This document shows, one piece after another, positions 7,233 through 12,710 of a DNA stretch of 12,710 bases. Position 1 is the stretch's first letter; every line of letters begins with the position of its first letter. A program made the translations under genes and the position numbers. Location of the stretch: the NCBI GenBank assembly GCA_964655175.1, contig CAZZLY010000086.1:1-12710 (forward strand), read 5' to 3'. The stretch comes from JAIOPA01 sp964655175. Its GTDB lineage: Bacteria; Eisenbacteria; RBG-16-71-46. The notes below the pieces were generated by a model that searched no databases, was not told the origin of the DNA, and saw only the letters and a list, made by a program, of their open reading frames with translations.

Positions 7233-8009
7233 TCAGCCGGTGATGCGGACCTTGCCGGAGTTGAGCGCCGCGTTGAGCTTCCTGCGACCCTCACCGTCCA
7301 GTCGGTCCCACTCCTTGCTGAACTCGCCGCTCGTCATTTCCGTTTTGGTGACTTCGCTGCGCGGGACGCCGACGGTCCGCGTGGCCACTACGCCGCGCGC
7401 CTTGGCCTCCTGTGCAGCCGTGAGTTCGCGTTCCTTGCCCTCGATGGTCTGAGCCTTCTGGGCCAGCCGCTCGAGCTGCACCATCCGCTGCGCCGTCGCC
7501 GCCGAGATGACCTCGCCGCGCATCCGGGCCTCGTACATGAGCCGCTCGACGTCCTGCCGGACCTCCCGCTCGACCTCCAGCATCTGCGTGCGGTACGCGA
7601 GTTCCTGCTGCTGCTGCCTGCTCTGGTGGAGCATCGCCAGCTGCATCAGGGCGTCGTCGTCGTTGAGGACCTGGGCCCGGTACTGGAGTTCCTGCTCCTT
7701 GGCCGCGAGCCGCTGCATCAGGGCACTGGCTTGGGCGTTGGCCGCGTCCATCGGTGGCGGTGAGGACGCCCGCAGCCTCTCCAGTTCCTGCTTCGCCGTC
7801 TCGTAGCCCGTCTTCTCCGCCAGCCACTGGCCCTTCTGCCGGCGGAGCTGCTCCAGTTCCTCGCGTTCCTCAGCGCCTACCGCACCTTCAACGCCCGCCG
7901 CGTTCCCGCCGTCCTGAACCTCGTCCGCCGTCCCGGTCGCGTCCTGCGCGTTGCCGTCAATCGGATCGTGTTCAGGCGTCCCGGCCGTCGTCTGGTCGTC
8001 TGCTGACAT
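7233..8009 (-). CDS. Scaffold protein candidate (coiled coil)
   Basis: 258 residues. Residues 1-50 are acidic and disordered-looking (Asp/Glu/Gly/Ala/Thr-rich). Residues about 46-80 and 95-205 are strongly helical and coiled-coil-like, rich in Gln, Glu, Arg and Leu (HQSRQQQQELAYRTQMLEVE at 128-147). The C-terminus is short and basic (RRKLNAALNSGKVRITG), a typical coat-binding tail of phage scaffolding proteins. Size, composition and position between portal and capsid all fit an internal scaffold that nucleates procapsid assembly; no protease domain is seen. The ATG has AGGAG 7 bases upstream, formed partly by the portal's TAG stop. Confidence 0.8.
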   Translation of the reverse strand: MSADDQTTAGTPEHDPIDGNAQDATGTADEVQDGGNAAGVEGAVGAEEREELEQLRRQKGQWLAEKTGYETAKQELERLRASSPPPMDAANAQASALMQRLAAKEQELQYRAQVLNDDDALMQLAMLHQSRQQQQELAYRTQMLEVEREVRQDVERLMYEARMRGEVISAATAQRMVQLERLAQKAQTIEGKERELTAAQEAKARGVVATRTVGVPRSEVTKTEMTSGEFSKEWDRLDGEGRRKLNAALNSGKVRITG

Positions 8010-8016
8010 GTTCTGA

Positions 8017-8021
8017 CTCCT
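8017..8021 (-). promoter_or_regulatory. Ribosome binding site overlapping the portal stop codon
   Basis: Minus-strand TAGGAG: the portal stop TAG (8020-8022) supplies the AG of AGGAG, 7 bases before the scaffold ATG at 8009. The same arrangement occurs at the end of the 983-aa gene. Confidence 0.7.
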
Positions 8022-9963
8022 AACCCATCATCCCGGCCATATCGCCTCCCATGGGCGGTGCCGGAGCGCCCATCGGGTCAGGGGGCGGTCCCCCCATCGG
8101 AGGACCACCCGGACCCGGAGGCCCGCCCGGTCCGCCCATCGGCGGGGCCATGGCCTGCTGCTGCTCCATGGCCTGCTGTCGCTGCTGCTCCTGCTCCTGC
8201 TTGATGATCCGGGCCTGCGACGGCGGGATGCCGAGCATCGTCGCCATCGACTCCGACGCACCGTTCTGCATCCAGAACATGATGGTCTGCAGCTCGTCGC
8301 GCGTGCGGGCCTTGAACTCGGGCGAGGTGGTGATGCGGAACTTCACGTTCGGCATCGACGAGCCGCGCATCTGCTGCGCGCTCTGCATCCCCTCCGGCCC
8401 CTTGAACGCCACCCACCGCGGCGTGCTCCACGTCTCGCGCTGGATGTCGTGGATGACGCCGAAGAACGGCGACAACGCGCGTCGGTACGACCGGATGTGG
8501 TGGTTCGTCGGGATGTTCTGGTTCTCCACGATGGCGTTCACCGTGCCCACCGGGATGTCCTTCGACCGGTTCTGGTCCATCGCGCCGCCCAGATCGGCCG
8601 TGCCCATGTCCGCGCGCATGTTCGACTGCAGCAGGTTGTAGAGGCTCGAGATGTCGCCCGACAGGGGCTGCGCCGCGAACTGGCGCACCGCGTTGGCCTC
8701 GCTCGGGTCCGTGAAGTACGCCACCTGCCACGGCTCGTCGGTGAACTCGAACGGTCGGCCGTAGCCGTCCGTCATCACCGAGCCACCCGCGATGATGAGG
8801 TTCGGCGCGCTCATCACCTGGTCGTACAGACGACGCATCGCCGCGTTCGACGCCACCTGCGGGTACCAGTCCAGCGCCGTGTCCGACAGCCCGCAGTCCT
8901 CGAGCGGGTGCTCGTTGCACTTGAACTCGCAGTACGGGTAGTGCCGCATGGCGAACGGCCACGAGCCGTCGTACAGCACCACGCCCTGATTCGGCGCCAC
9001 GATGACCAGTCGGCCCTTCGGATAGGCCTTCACCGTGTCCTCGGGCACCGCCATCTCGGCGCGCATGGCCATCTGGCCGCAGGTCGGGCACATGCCGGCC
9101 TCGGGCGTCTCCGGCGACGGGTCCGAGGTCCAGCCGCAGCTCGGGCACGCCAGATGCCACTCCTCCGGGTGCATCTCGCGCGCGTCGTCGGTCCGGCGCT
9201 CCTTCTTCGTCGTCTCGTCGTACTTGAACCAGCACTTCAGGACCTTCAAGCGGCCCGACTTGCGCTCGGATCCGATGTCCTGACCGCTGTCCTTCACGAT
9301 GACGTTGCCGCTCTCGTCGGTCTGATTGACGTCCGAGCCCTGCAGGTGGCGACGCTCCGAGTCCTCGGCGTACAGCAGGTCGGTGTTCTTCCAGCCCGGC
9401 TGCATGAGCGCGTCCTCGAGGCGGATGTCGTCCTCCTCGATGACCCACGGGAGCCGCTTGTCCCAGATGTCCTGGTATCCCGGCGTCTTGAACAGGCGCG
9501 TCGGGTCCACGTTGCGGAACAGGATCTCACCGAACGGGCCGCAGTCGGGGTCGTAGTCCACGCCCATGCACCAGATACGGGCGGCCAGCGCGCCCAGCAC
9601 CATGCGCTCGGCGTAGACCTCGAAGCCCTTGTCCTCGTCGCGGATGTCGTGCTCGAGCGCGTACTTGGCGGTCTCGGCCAGCTCGGCGTTGAACGGCTCC
9701 GCGCCGTTGGGCAGCGTCTCGATGTAGAGCGGGGCCGAGATGATGTCGGCGGTCTTGCGGCGCAGCTTGGAGTACAGCTCGCGCCCACGGAAGCGCAGGC
9801 GACGGTGGTCGCGCGTCTCGCCGGAGTCCAGCTCGTAGTGGCGCAGCTTGAGGGCGAACGACAGCTCGCGCTCGATCTTGTCGTTGCGCGGGCGGTAGTA
9901 GCCCTTGGCGTACTCCCACAGCCTCTTGCAGCGTTCGACGAGAGGTGTGTCCTTGTCAGCCAC
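8020..9963 (-). CDS. Portal protein with embedded zinc ribbon
   Basis: 647 residues. The N-terminal 1-150 is helical and charged (RLWEYAKGYYRPRNDKIERE, KLRRKTADIISAPLYIET), and residues 360-580 look like the portal stem/crown (ALDWYPQVASNAAMRRLYDQ, then TPRWVAFKGPEG). Synteny with terminase, scaffold and capsid supports portal, the 12-subunit ring through which DNA is packaged. Between them, C273-P-S-C276 and C292-P-T-C295 make a typical zinc ribbon, unusual for a portal. The last 60 residues are a Gln-rich helix (588-604) followed by a Pro/Gly/Met-rich tail ending MAGMMG. The start is GTG at 9963 with GAGG 4 bases upstream. Length is within the range of podovirus portals. Portal identity is inferred; no search was possible. 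Confidence 0.8.
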   Translation of the reverse strand: MADKDTPLVERCKRLWEYAKGYYRPRNDKIERELSFALKLRHYELDSGETRDHRRLRFRGRELYSKLRRKTADIISAPLYIETLPNGAEPFNAELAETAKYALEHDIRDEDKGFEVYAERMVLGALAARIWCMGVDYDPDCGPFGEILFRNVDPTRLFKTPGYQDIWDKRLPWVIEEDDIRLEDALMQPGWKNTDLLYAEDSERRHLQGSDVNQTDESGNVIVKDSGQDIGSERKSGRLKVLKCWFKYDETTKKERRTDDAREMHPEEWHLACPSCGWTSDPSPETPEAGMCPTCGQMAMRAEMAVPEDTVKAYPKGRLVIVAPNQGVVLYDGSWPFAMRHYPYCEFKCNEHPLEDCGLSDTALDWYPQVASNAAMRRLYDQVMSAPNLIIAGGSVMTDGYGRPFEFTDEPWQVAYFTDPSEANAVRQFAAQPLSGDISSLYNLLQSNMRADMGTADLGGAMDQNRSKDIPVGTVNAIVENQNIPTNHHIRSYRRALSPFFGVIHDIQRETWSTPRWVAFKGPEGMQSAQQMRGSSMPNVKFRITTSPEFKARTRDELQTIMFWMQNGASESMATMLGIPPSQARIIKQEQEQQRQQAMEQQQAMAPPMGGPGGPPGPGGPPMGGPPPDPMGAPAPPMGGDMAGMMG

Positions 9964-9969
9964 GGGACC

Positions 9970-10149
9970 TCACTGTGGGGGCTCGCCGAAGATGGCGTGT
10001 GCGAGTGCGAGGACGAGGGACACGATGAGGATCATGATGGCCGCGTCGAGCAGGATGCGAACAGGATCCACGTGCTCGAGTGAACGCCGGGAGCGGTGCC
10101 CTTCCTCGCCCCTCGAAGAAAGGTCGGGTCCGTCCCCCGGCGCGCTCAT
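9970..10149 (-). CDS. Small single-span membrane protein, 59 aa
   Basis: 59 residues from ATG at 10149. The N-terminal half is polar and charged (SSRGEEGHRSRRSLEHVD), followed by one clear membrane segment, residues about 32-54 (ILLDAAIMILIVSLVLALAH), and a short tail ending GEPPQ. The only upstream ribosome-binding sequence is weak (GAGTAAG). It lies 6 bases before the portal start. A single-span protein of this size could be a holin-like, spanin-like or envelope-acting accessory protein, but no family is recognised and no endolysin is visible in the window. The frame is also open upstream into the N gap, so a longer product starting there is possible. Confidence 0.5.
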   Translation of the reverse strand: MSAPGDGPDLSSRGEEGHRSRRSLEHVDPVRILLDAAIMILIVSLVLALAHAIFGEPPQ

Positions 10150-10161
10150 GTGGCTTACTCG

Positions 10162-10261
10162 NNNNNNNNNNNNNNNNNNNNNNNNNNNNNNNNNNNNNNN
10201 NNNNNNNNNNNNNNNNNNNNNNNNNNNNNNNNNNNNNNNNNNNNNNNNNNNNNNNNNNNNN
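10162..10261. other. Assembly gap (100 Ns)
   Basis: Exactly 100 Ns, the usual placeholder for a scaffold gap of unknown size. It truncates the signal-peptide gene on its right. No reading frame should be assumed to continue across it, and whole genes may be missing between terminase and portal. Confidence 0.95.
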
Positions 10262-10339
10262 GAGCTTCGCCGCCGAGGCTTCGCCCACCGTCAGCACCAG
10301 GCCGACGAGCATGACGAGCCCGAGGATGAATCGCTTCAT
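10262..10339 (-). CDS. Secreted protein with signal peptide (3' end lost in gap)
   Basis: 26 residues before the N gap: MKRF, a hydrophobic core (ILGLVMLVGLVLTV), then GEASAAKL. This is a textbook Sec signal peptide with a likely signal peptidase I site after ASA. There is no lipobox Cys, so it is not an outer-membrane spanin-type lipoprotein. The ATG at 10339 has an excellent AGGAGG site 8 bases upstream; a longer start (at 10375) lacks one. The gene lies 73 bases after the terminase stop. Mature length and function are unknown because of the gap; export from the infected cell's cytoplasm is the only supported inference. Confidence 0.6.
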
Positions 10340-10412
10340 GTGTGAGTCCTCCTGTGTCGTGCCACCGACGCGCACACCGATAGCACAGCGTCAAGGCCTC
10401 ACTGCGTCACGC

Positions 10413-11957
10413 TCAGGAGTTCCACTCCGCGTCCGGCTGCCGCTTCGGCCCTCGATCCAGCCACGGCGGCACCACCGCCAACGGCTGCACGCGCCCCATC
10501 CCCGCGTTCATCTCCGCGACCTCGTACCGCCTCGGCTTCCGCACCGTGTTCAGCAGGTGCGCCTGTATCCCGAGGCAGATCATGTCCTCCCAGTTCTGGT
10601 GCGGCGCGCGGATGAGCTTGTCGCGGTCCCCGATGCGGATGGCCATGAGCGCGTCCACGGCCTCGACGCTCGGGATGCTCAGCGAGTCGTCCAGCAGGCA
10701 CCGCTGCAGCGCCGACACGATGACGCCGCGGCTCGACTCGTCGGTCCACCAGCCCACGCGGTTCGACGTCCGGCGCGTCACGTTGTCCAGCGGCTTCTCG
10801 CGCCACACGTTCCGGTAGTCGCCCCACTCCGCCAGCAGCGCCTCGCCCCACCCGCCGTTCATCTCGGGCACCAGCTCGGCGTCGTTGTACTCCCGCGCCA
10901 GCCTGAGCGCAGCCCTCCCGAGCCCGGCCACCGGCACGTGGTCGTACAGCCGCCCGATGCCCGCGCGGTCGTCCACGCTCACCAGCCACAGCCCCGCCTT
11001 GTCGCGCCCCGCGATGCCGCTCGAGGGGTCCAGCGTGATGCGGTAGTGCTTCCCACGCTCGGGTCCGCGCCAGAGCACCACGCGCCGATCGTGCTCCCAC
11101 GCCTCGCCGGCCACGCACCTGGCCTTCATGTCGTTGAGCGCGTCGTAGTCGAACGGGCACTCGCCGTCCGCGTCCACGTAGTCCCCGTACAGACGCGCCT
11201 TGATGAGCTTGTCGCCACGGTACCGGGCCTCGAGCCTCGCCACGTCCTCGCTCGACAGGAACCGGTTGTCGTACAGGCTCGCCGTCGCCTCCACGCGACC
11301 GTCCCGCGGCGTCCACAGGCACCCCGCGAAGTCCGTCTGCAGCCACTCCCACTCGCTGCGCTTCAGCGGCGTCTCCGTGATCCACAGGTGCTTGCAGTTC
11401 TTGCGGACCTCTCGCCAGATGGCCTCGATGGGCGGCTCGTCACCCCACGCCCAGTCCCAGCGGGCGCCGAGCGCCTTGTCGGCGTTCTCCTGGCTGACGA
11501 ACACGATGCGCGACCACGTCTCCGGGTCGGGGTTCGTCCAGCCCTCGGGCTTGATGCGGATGGTGCCCGCGTAGCCGAGGCCCTTGTTGATCCAGCTGAC
11601 CTCGTGCGGGTAGTCGCCGAGCCAGTGCAGGATGGCCGCCTGCGAGCTGTCCACCTGCTGGCCGTAGTCGCGGACGACGACGGCGCCGACGTTCGGCACC
11701 TTGGCCACGGGCACGGTGATGCCGTCGAGCATCGGCACGCCTCGAGCGCAGGCCACCGCGAACGCGGCACCCGAGAACGTCTTGGCCCCGTAGTTGGCCG
11801 CCCTCAGGTGCAGCTCGAGCCCGTCCACCACGTAGGCGAACGCCCGCTTGTGCTTGTCCGAGGGCCAGCCGAAGCCAGCCAACGGGTCCGCACGGCGGGC
11901 GTCCTGTGCCGCCCTGAGTGCCAGGGCGAGCGACTGCAGGTCGTGACTGAGGCTCAC
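10413..11957 (-). CDS. terL: Terminase large subunit (packaging ATPase/nuclease)
   Basis: 514 residues starting at GTG 11957, which overlaps the preceding stop as GTGA; upstream in-frame starts lie inside the neighbour. The ATPase domain shows a Walker A-like ANYGAKT (54-60), in which Ala replaces the usual Gly before Lys59. It also has Walker B-like WAWGDEPP (D173, E174) and the coupling motif TETPLK (194-199), which matches the TxTP-type motif III. The C-terminal RNase H-like nuclease has candidate acidic residues D310 (TLDPSSG), E365 (PEMNGG) and D458 (NWEDMI). The enzyme docks on the portal, translocates DNA into the procapsid and cuts the concatemer. No ribosome binding site is well spaced, so coupling to the zinc-ribbon gene is likely. 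The small subunit is not identified here. Confidence 0.92.
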   Translation of the reverse strand: MSLSHDLQSLALALRAAQDARRADPLAGFGWPSDKHKRAFAYVVDGLELHLRAANYGAKTFSGAAFAVACARGVPMLDGITVPVAKVPNVGAVVVRDYGQQVDSSQAAILHWLGDYPHEVSWINKGLGYAGTIRIKPEGWTNPDPETWSRIVFVSQENADKALGARWDWAWGDEPPIEAIWREVRKNCKHLWITETPLKRSEWEWLQTDFAGCLWTPRDGRVEATASLYDNRFLSSEDVARLEARYRGDKLIKARLYGDYVDADGECPFDYDALNDMKARCVAGEAWEHDRRVVLWRGPERGKHYRITLDPSSGIAGRDKAGLWLVSVDDRAGIGRLYDHVPVAGLGRAALRLAREYNDAELVPEMNGGWGEALLAEWGDYRNVWREKPLDNVTRRTSNRVGWWTDESSRGVIVSALQRCLLDDSLSIPSVEAVDALMAIRIGDRDKLIRAPHQNWEDMICLGIQAHLLNTVRKPRRYEVAEMNAGMGRVQPLAVVPPWLDRGPKRQPDAEWNS

Positions 11958-12223
11958 TCCTCGTCCGTCGGCTGCGCCAGATCGCCGAGCATGTCCACGG
12001 GCTTGCGCGTCGGCACGCTCATGGGCTTGGCCTTCTCGACGACGCGAAGCCGCTTGGCACCCTCGGGCGTCATCTCGTAGCGGCAGTCGCAGCGAGGGCA
12101 GAGGACGCAGTAGCCCGCGGGGTTGGACGACACGAGGACCGACTTGCCATCGGTCTCGTACTCCCACAGCTCCTTGACCTCGACGGCGCGCGGGTAGTCG
12201 CACTCCGGGCAGCGCAGCCTCAT
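11954..12223 (-). CDS. Small zinc-ribbon protein, 89 aa
   Basis: 89 residues from ATG 12223, which overlaps the previous stop as ATGA. CPEC at 5-8 and C39-x2-CPRC (42-45) with C47 form a two-knuckle zinc ribbon. A charged helix (GAKRLRVVEKA) and a Pro/Asp/Glu-rich tail (DMLGDLAQPTDEE) follow. Zinc ribbons of this kind bind nucleic acid or protein. The gene ends 4 bases inside the terminase gene, so the two are probably translated together. It could be a packaging partner or a transcription factor; it lacks the usual helix-turn-helix of a small terminase. The longer in-frame extension to 12520 runs through two other small genes and is not supported. Confidence 0.75.
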   Translation of the reverse strand: MRLRCPECDYPRAVEVKELWEYETDGKSVLVSSNPAGYCVLCPRCDCRYEMTPEGAKRLRVVEKAKPMSVPTRKPVDMLGDLAQPTDEE

Positions 12224-12375
12224 CGCTTGCCCTTGCCGTGCTTCTCGACGCCGAACCGCTTCTCGAGCTTGGCGTACGCCTTGGACTCGCGCTTCTCGGC
12301 GCCCTTGGGCTCGGCCTTCTCCATCGCCTTCATGCGCTTCACGATCGACTGCTGCGCCTTCTTCATGCTGGCCAT
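12220..12375 (-). CDS. Small Lys-rich basic protein, 51 aa
   Basis: 51 residues; ATG at 12375 with GGAGG 4 bases upstream. It is very rich in Lys, Ala and Glu (MKKAQQSIVKRMKAMEKAE), mostly helical, and ends in a basic tail (EKHGKGKR). No Cys or membrane segment. It overlaps the zinc-ribbon gene by ATGA. Its composition suggests binding to DNA, RNA or an acidic protein, but no family is recognised. It is too short for automatic callers, yet the strong ribosome binding site and overlap support a real gene. Confidence 0.65.
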   Translation of the reverse strand: MASMKKAQQSIVKRMKAMEKAEPKGAEKRESKAYAKLEKRFGVEKHGKGKR

Positions 12376-12385
12376 GCGTCCTCCG

Positions 12386-12413
12386 GGTGGAAAGCCACCG
12401 ACCGAAGCCGGTG
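12386..12413 (-). promoter_or_regulatory. Two overlapping, mutually exclusive hairpins
   Basis: In the 45 bases before the 51-aa gene, minus-strand CACCG (12409-12413) can pair with CGGTG (12396-12400), or GGTGG (12395-12399) can pair with CCACC (12386-12390) around a CTTT loop. The two structures share bases. They sit just upstream of the GGAGG site. Only weakly supported; 5-bp GC stems are common in GC-rich DNA. Confidence 0.3.
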
Positions 12414-12420
12414 AGGGATG

Positions 12421-12552
12421 TCAGTTGCCACACTTGCGGGTCTTGGACCACTGGTACGTGAGCCACGCGAGCATGAACGGCATGCAGAGCGCAGCGAGCG
12501 CCAGCAGGCCGAGGATGCACGCCACCTCGACGCCCAGCCGGACGTGCTTCAC
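12421..12552 (-). CDS. Tiny single-span membrane protein, 43 aa
   Basis: 43 residues from GTG 12552, overlapping the previous stop as GTGA, with GGAAG a few bases upstream. A short basic head (MKHVRLGVE) precedes one long membrane segment, residues 10-35 (VACILGLLALAALCMPFMLA onward), and a basic tail with Cys (SKTRKCGN). An upstream in-frame GTG would add two residues. Holin-like, superinfection-exclusion or other membrane accessory roles are possible. No family is recognised, and one span with basic residues on both sides gives no clear topology. Confidence 0.6.
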   Translation of the reverse strand: MKHVRLGVEVACILGLLALAALCMPFMLAWLTYQWSKTRKCGN

Positions 12553-12710
12553 TTGCACTTCCACGCCCTGAGCGCCAGAGCCTTGCGGGTGGGCTTGCCG
12601 TTGTCGTCCTTCATCGGGCCGGGCATCCCGCCCATGCGGGCGCAGAACGACTTCTTGCGGGCCGCGTCCTTCTCGTTCTTCGGGTTCGGAGCCGGGGGCT
12701 TGAGGTTCAT
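12549..12710 (-). CDS. Small basic Cys-containing protein, 53 aa
   Basis: 53 residues. The ATG is the last codon of the window, so its ribosome binding site is outside and a longer start cannot be excluded. The sequence has a Pro/Lys/Asn-rich head (MNLKPPAPNPKNEKDAARKK), then SFCARMGGMPGPM, a KPTRKAL stretch and a terminal WKCK. Short phage proteins with a SFCAR...GPM...KPTRKAL...WKC layout occur in environmental phage genomes, as far as I recall, without a known role. The two Cys (23, 52) may pair or bind metal. Its stop overlaps the next gene by GTGA. Confidence 0.6.
   Translation of the reverse strand: MNLKPPAPNPKNEKDAARKKSFCARMGGMPGPMKDDNGKPTRKALALRAWKCK

Noticed and set aside
5581..7452. 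Plus-strand open frame (623 codons) opposite capsid and neighbours
   Set aside because: Spans several coupled minus-strand genes and their intergenic hairpins; Arg/Val/Leu-rich shadow.
8449..10083. Plus-strand open frame (544 codons) opposite the portal
   Set aside because: Antisense shadow with low-complexity Arg/Val composition; the minus-strand frame has real motifs and ribosome binding sites.
10262..10339. Outer-membrane spanin lipoprotein
   Set aside because: The signal peptide ends in ASA-A with no lipobox Cys, so a lipoprotein is not supported.
10340..10412. Promoter candidate with TTGACG on the minus strand (10389-10394) before the signal-peptide gene
   Set aside because: No acceptable -10 element occurs 16-18 bases downstream; a single 6-mer is not enough.
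10080..12080. Long plus-strand open frame (666 codons) opposite the terminase
   Set aside because: It is antisense to a gene with clear terminase motifs, crosses the N gap, and its translation is Arg/Val/His-rich with no domain; typical of shadow frames in GC-rich coding DNA.
11954..12520. 188-codon version of the zinc-ribbon gene
   Set aside because: The extra N-terminal part runs out of frame through two other small genes; the ATG at 12223 with ATGA overlap starts right at the zinc ribbon.
1..12710. tRNA genes, CRISPR arrays, insertion sequences, integrase or defence systems
   Set aside because: No cloverleaf, spaced direct repeats, terminal inverted repeats, or recognisable recombinase, nuclease or toxin motifs were seen outside the virion genes.

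Overview
The window reads as a piece of an uncultured double-stranded DNA tailed-phage genome, or a prophage-derived contig. It is GC-rich, carries a run of 100 Ns (10162-10261) typical of a scaffold gap, and all 17 supported genes lie on the minus strand, packed end to end. Stop/start overlaps of the ATGA, GTGA and TGATG kind are frequent, and AGGAGG-like ribosome binding sites are strong. Apart from the N gap, the largest intergenic stretch is 73 bases. The host cannot be identified; the composition and canonical Shine-Dalgarno sites fit a high-GC bacterium.

Read in the direction of transcription (right to left), the first block (12710-10413) holds four tiny genes and the large terminase. 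They encode a 53-aa basic Cys-containing protein, a 43-aa single-span membrane protein, a 51-aa Lys-rich protein and an 89-aa zinc-ribbon protein. The terminase large subunit (514 aa) has recognisable ATPase and nuclease motifs. Next come a signal-peptide protein cut by the assembly gap and a 59-aa single-span membrane protein.

The second block (9963-6334) is the head module: a 647-aa portal with an embedded zinc ribbon and a Gln-rich plus Pro/Gly/Met-rich tail, a 258-aa coiled-coil scaffold candidate, and a 290-aa major capsid protein candidate. The third block (6270-1) holds a Cys/His-cluster protein, a charged 118-aa protein, three adaptor-sized proteins (the last two clear tandem paralogues), a 983-aa tail protein, and the start of a Gly-rich protein with the DTVPAMLTPGE motif seen in tail tape-measure and virion proteins.

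The order portal - scaffold - capsid - about 220-aa adaptor(s) - very large beta-rich protein - large internal or tail protein matches the short-tailed (T7-like) morphogenesis order, so I infer a podovirus-like virion. Terminase identity rests on motifs. Portal, scaffold, capsid, adaptor and nozzle calls rest on size, composition and synteny, supported by partial motifs. No defence system, CRISPR array, tRNA, insertion sequence or integrase is visible. The least ordinary features are the duplicated adaptor genes, the zinc ribbon in the portal, ribosome binding sites built into the ends of upstream genes, and small hairpins over the ribosome binding sites of the capsid gene and the gene after it.
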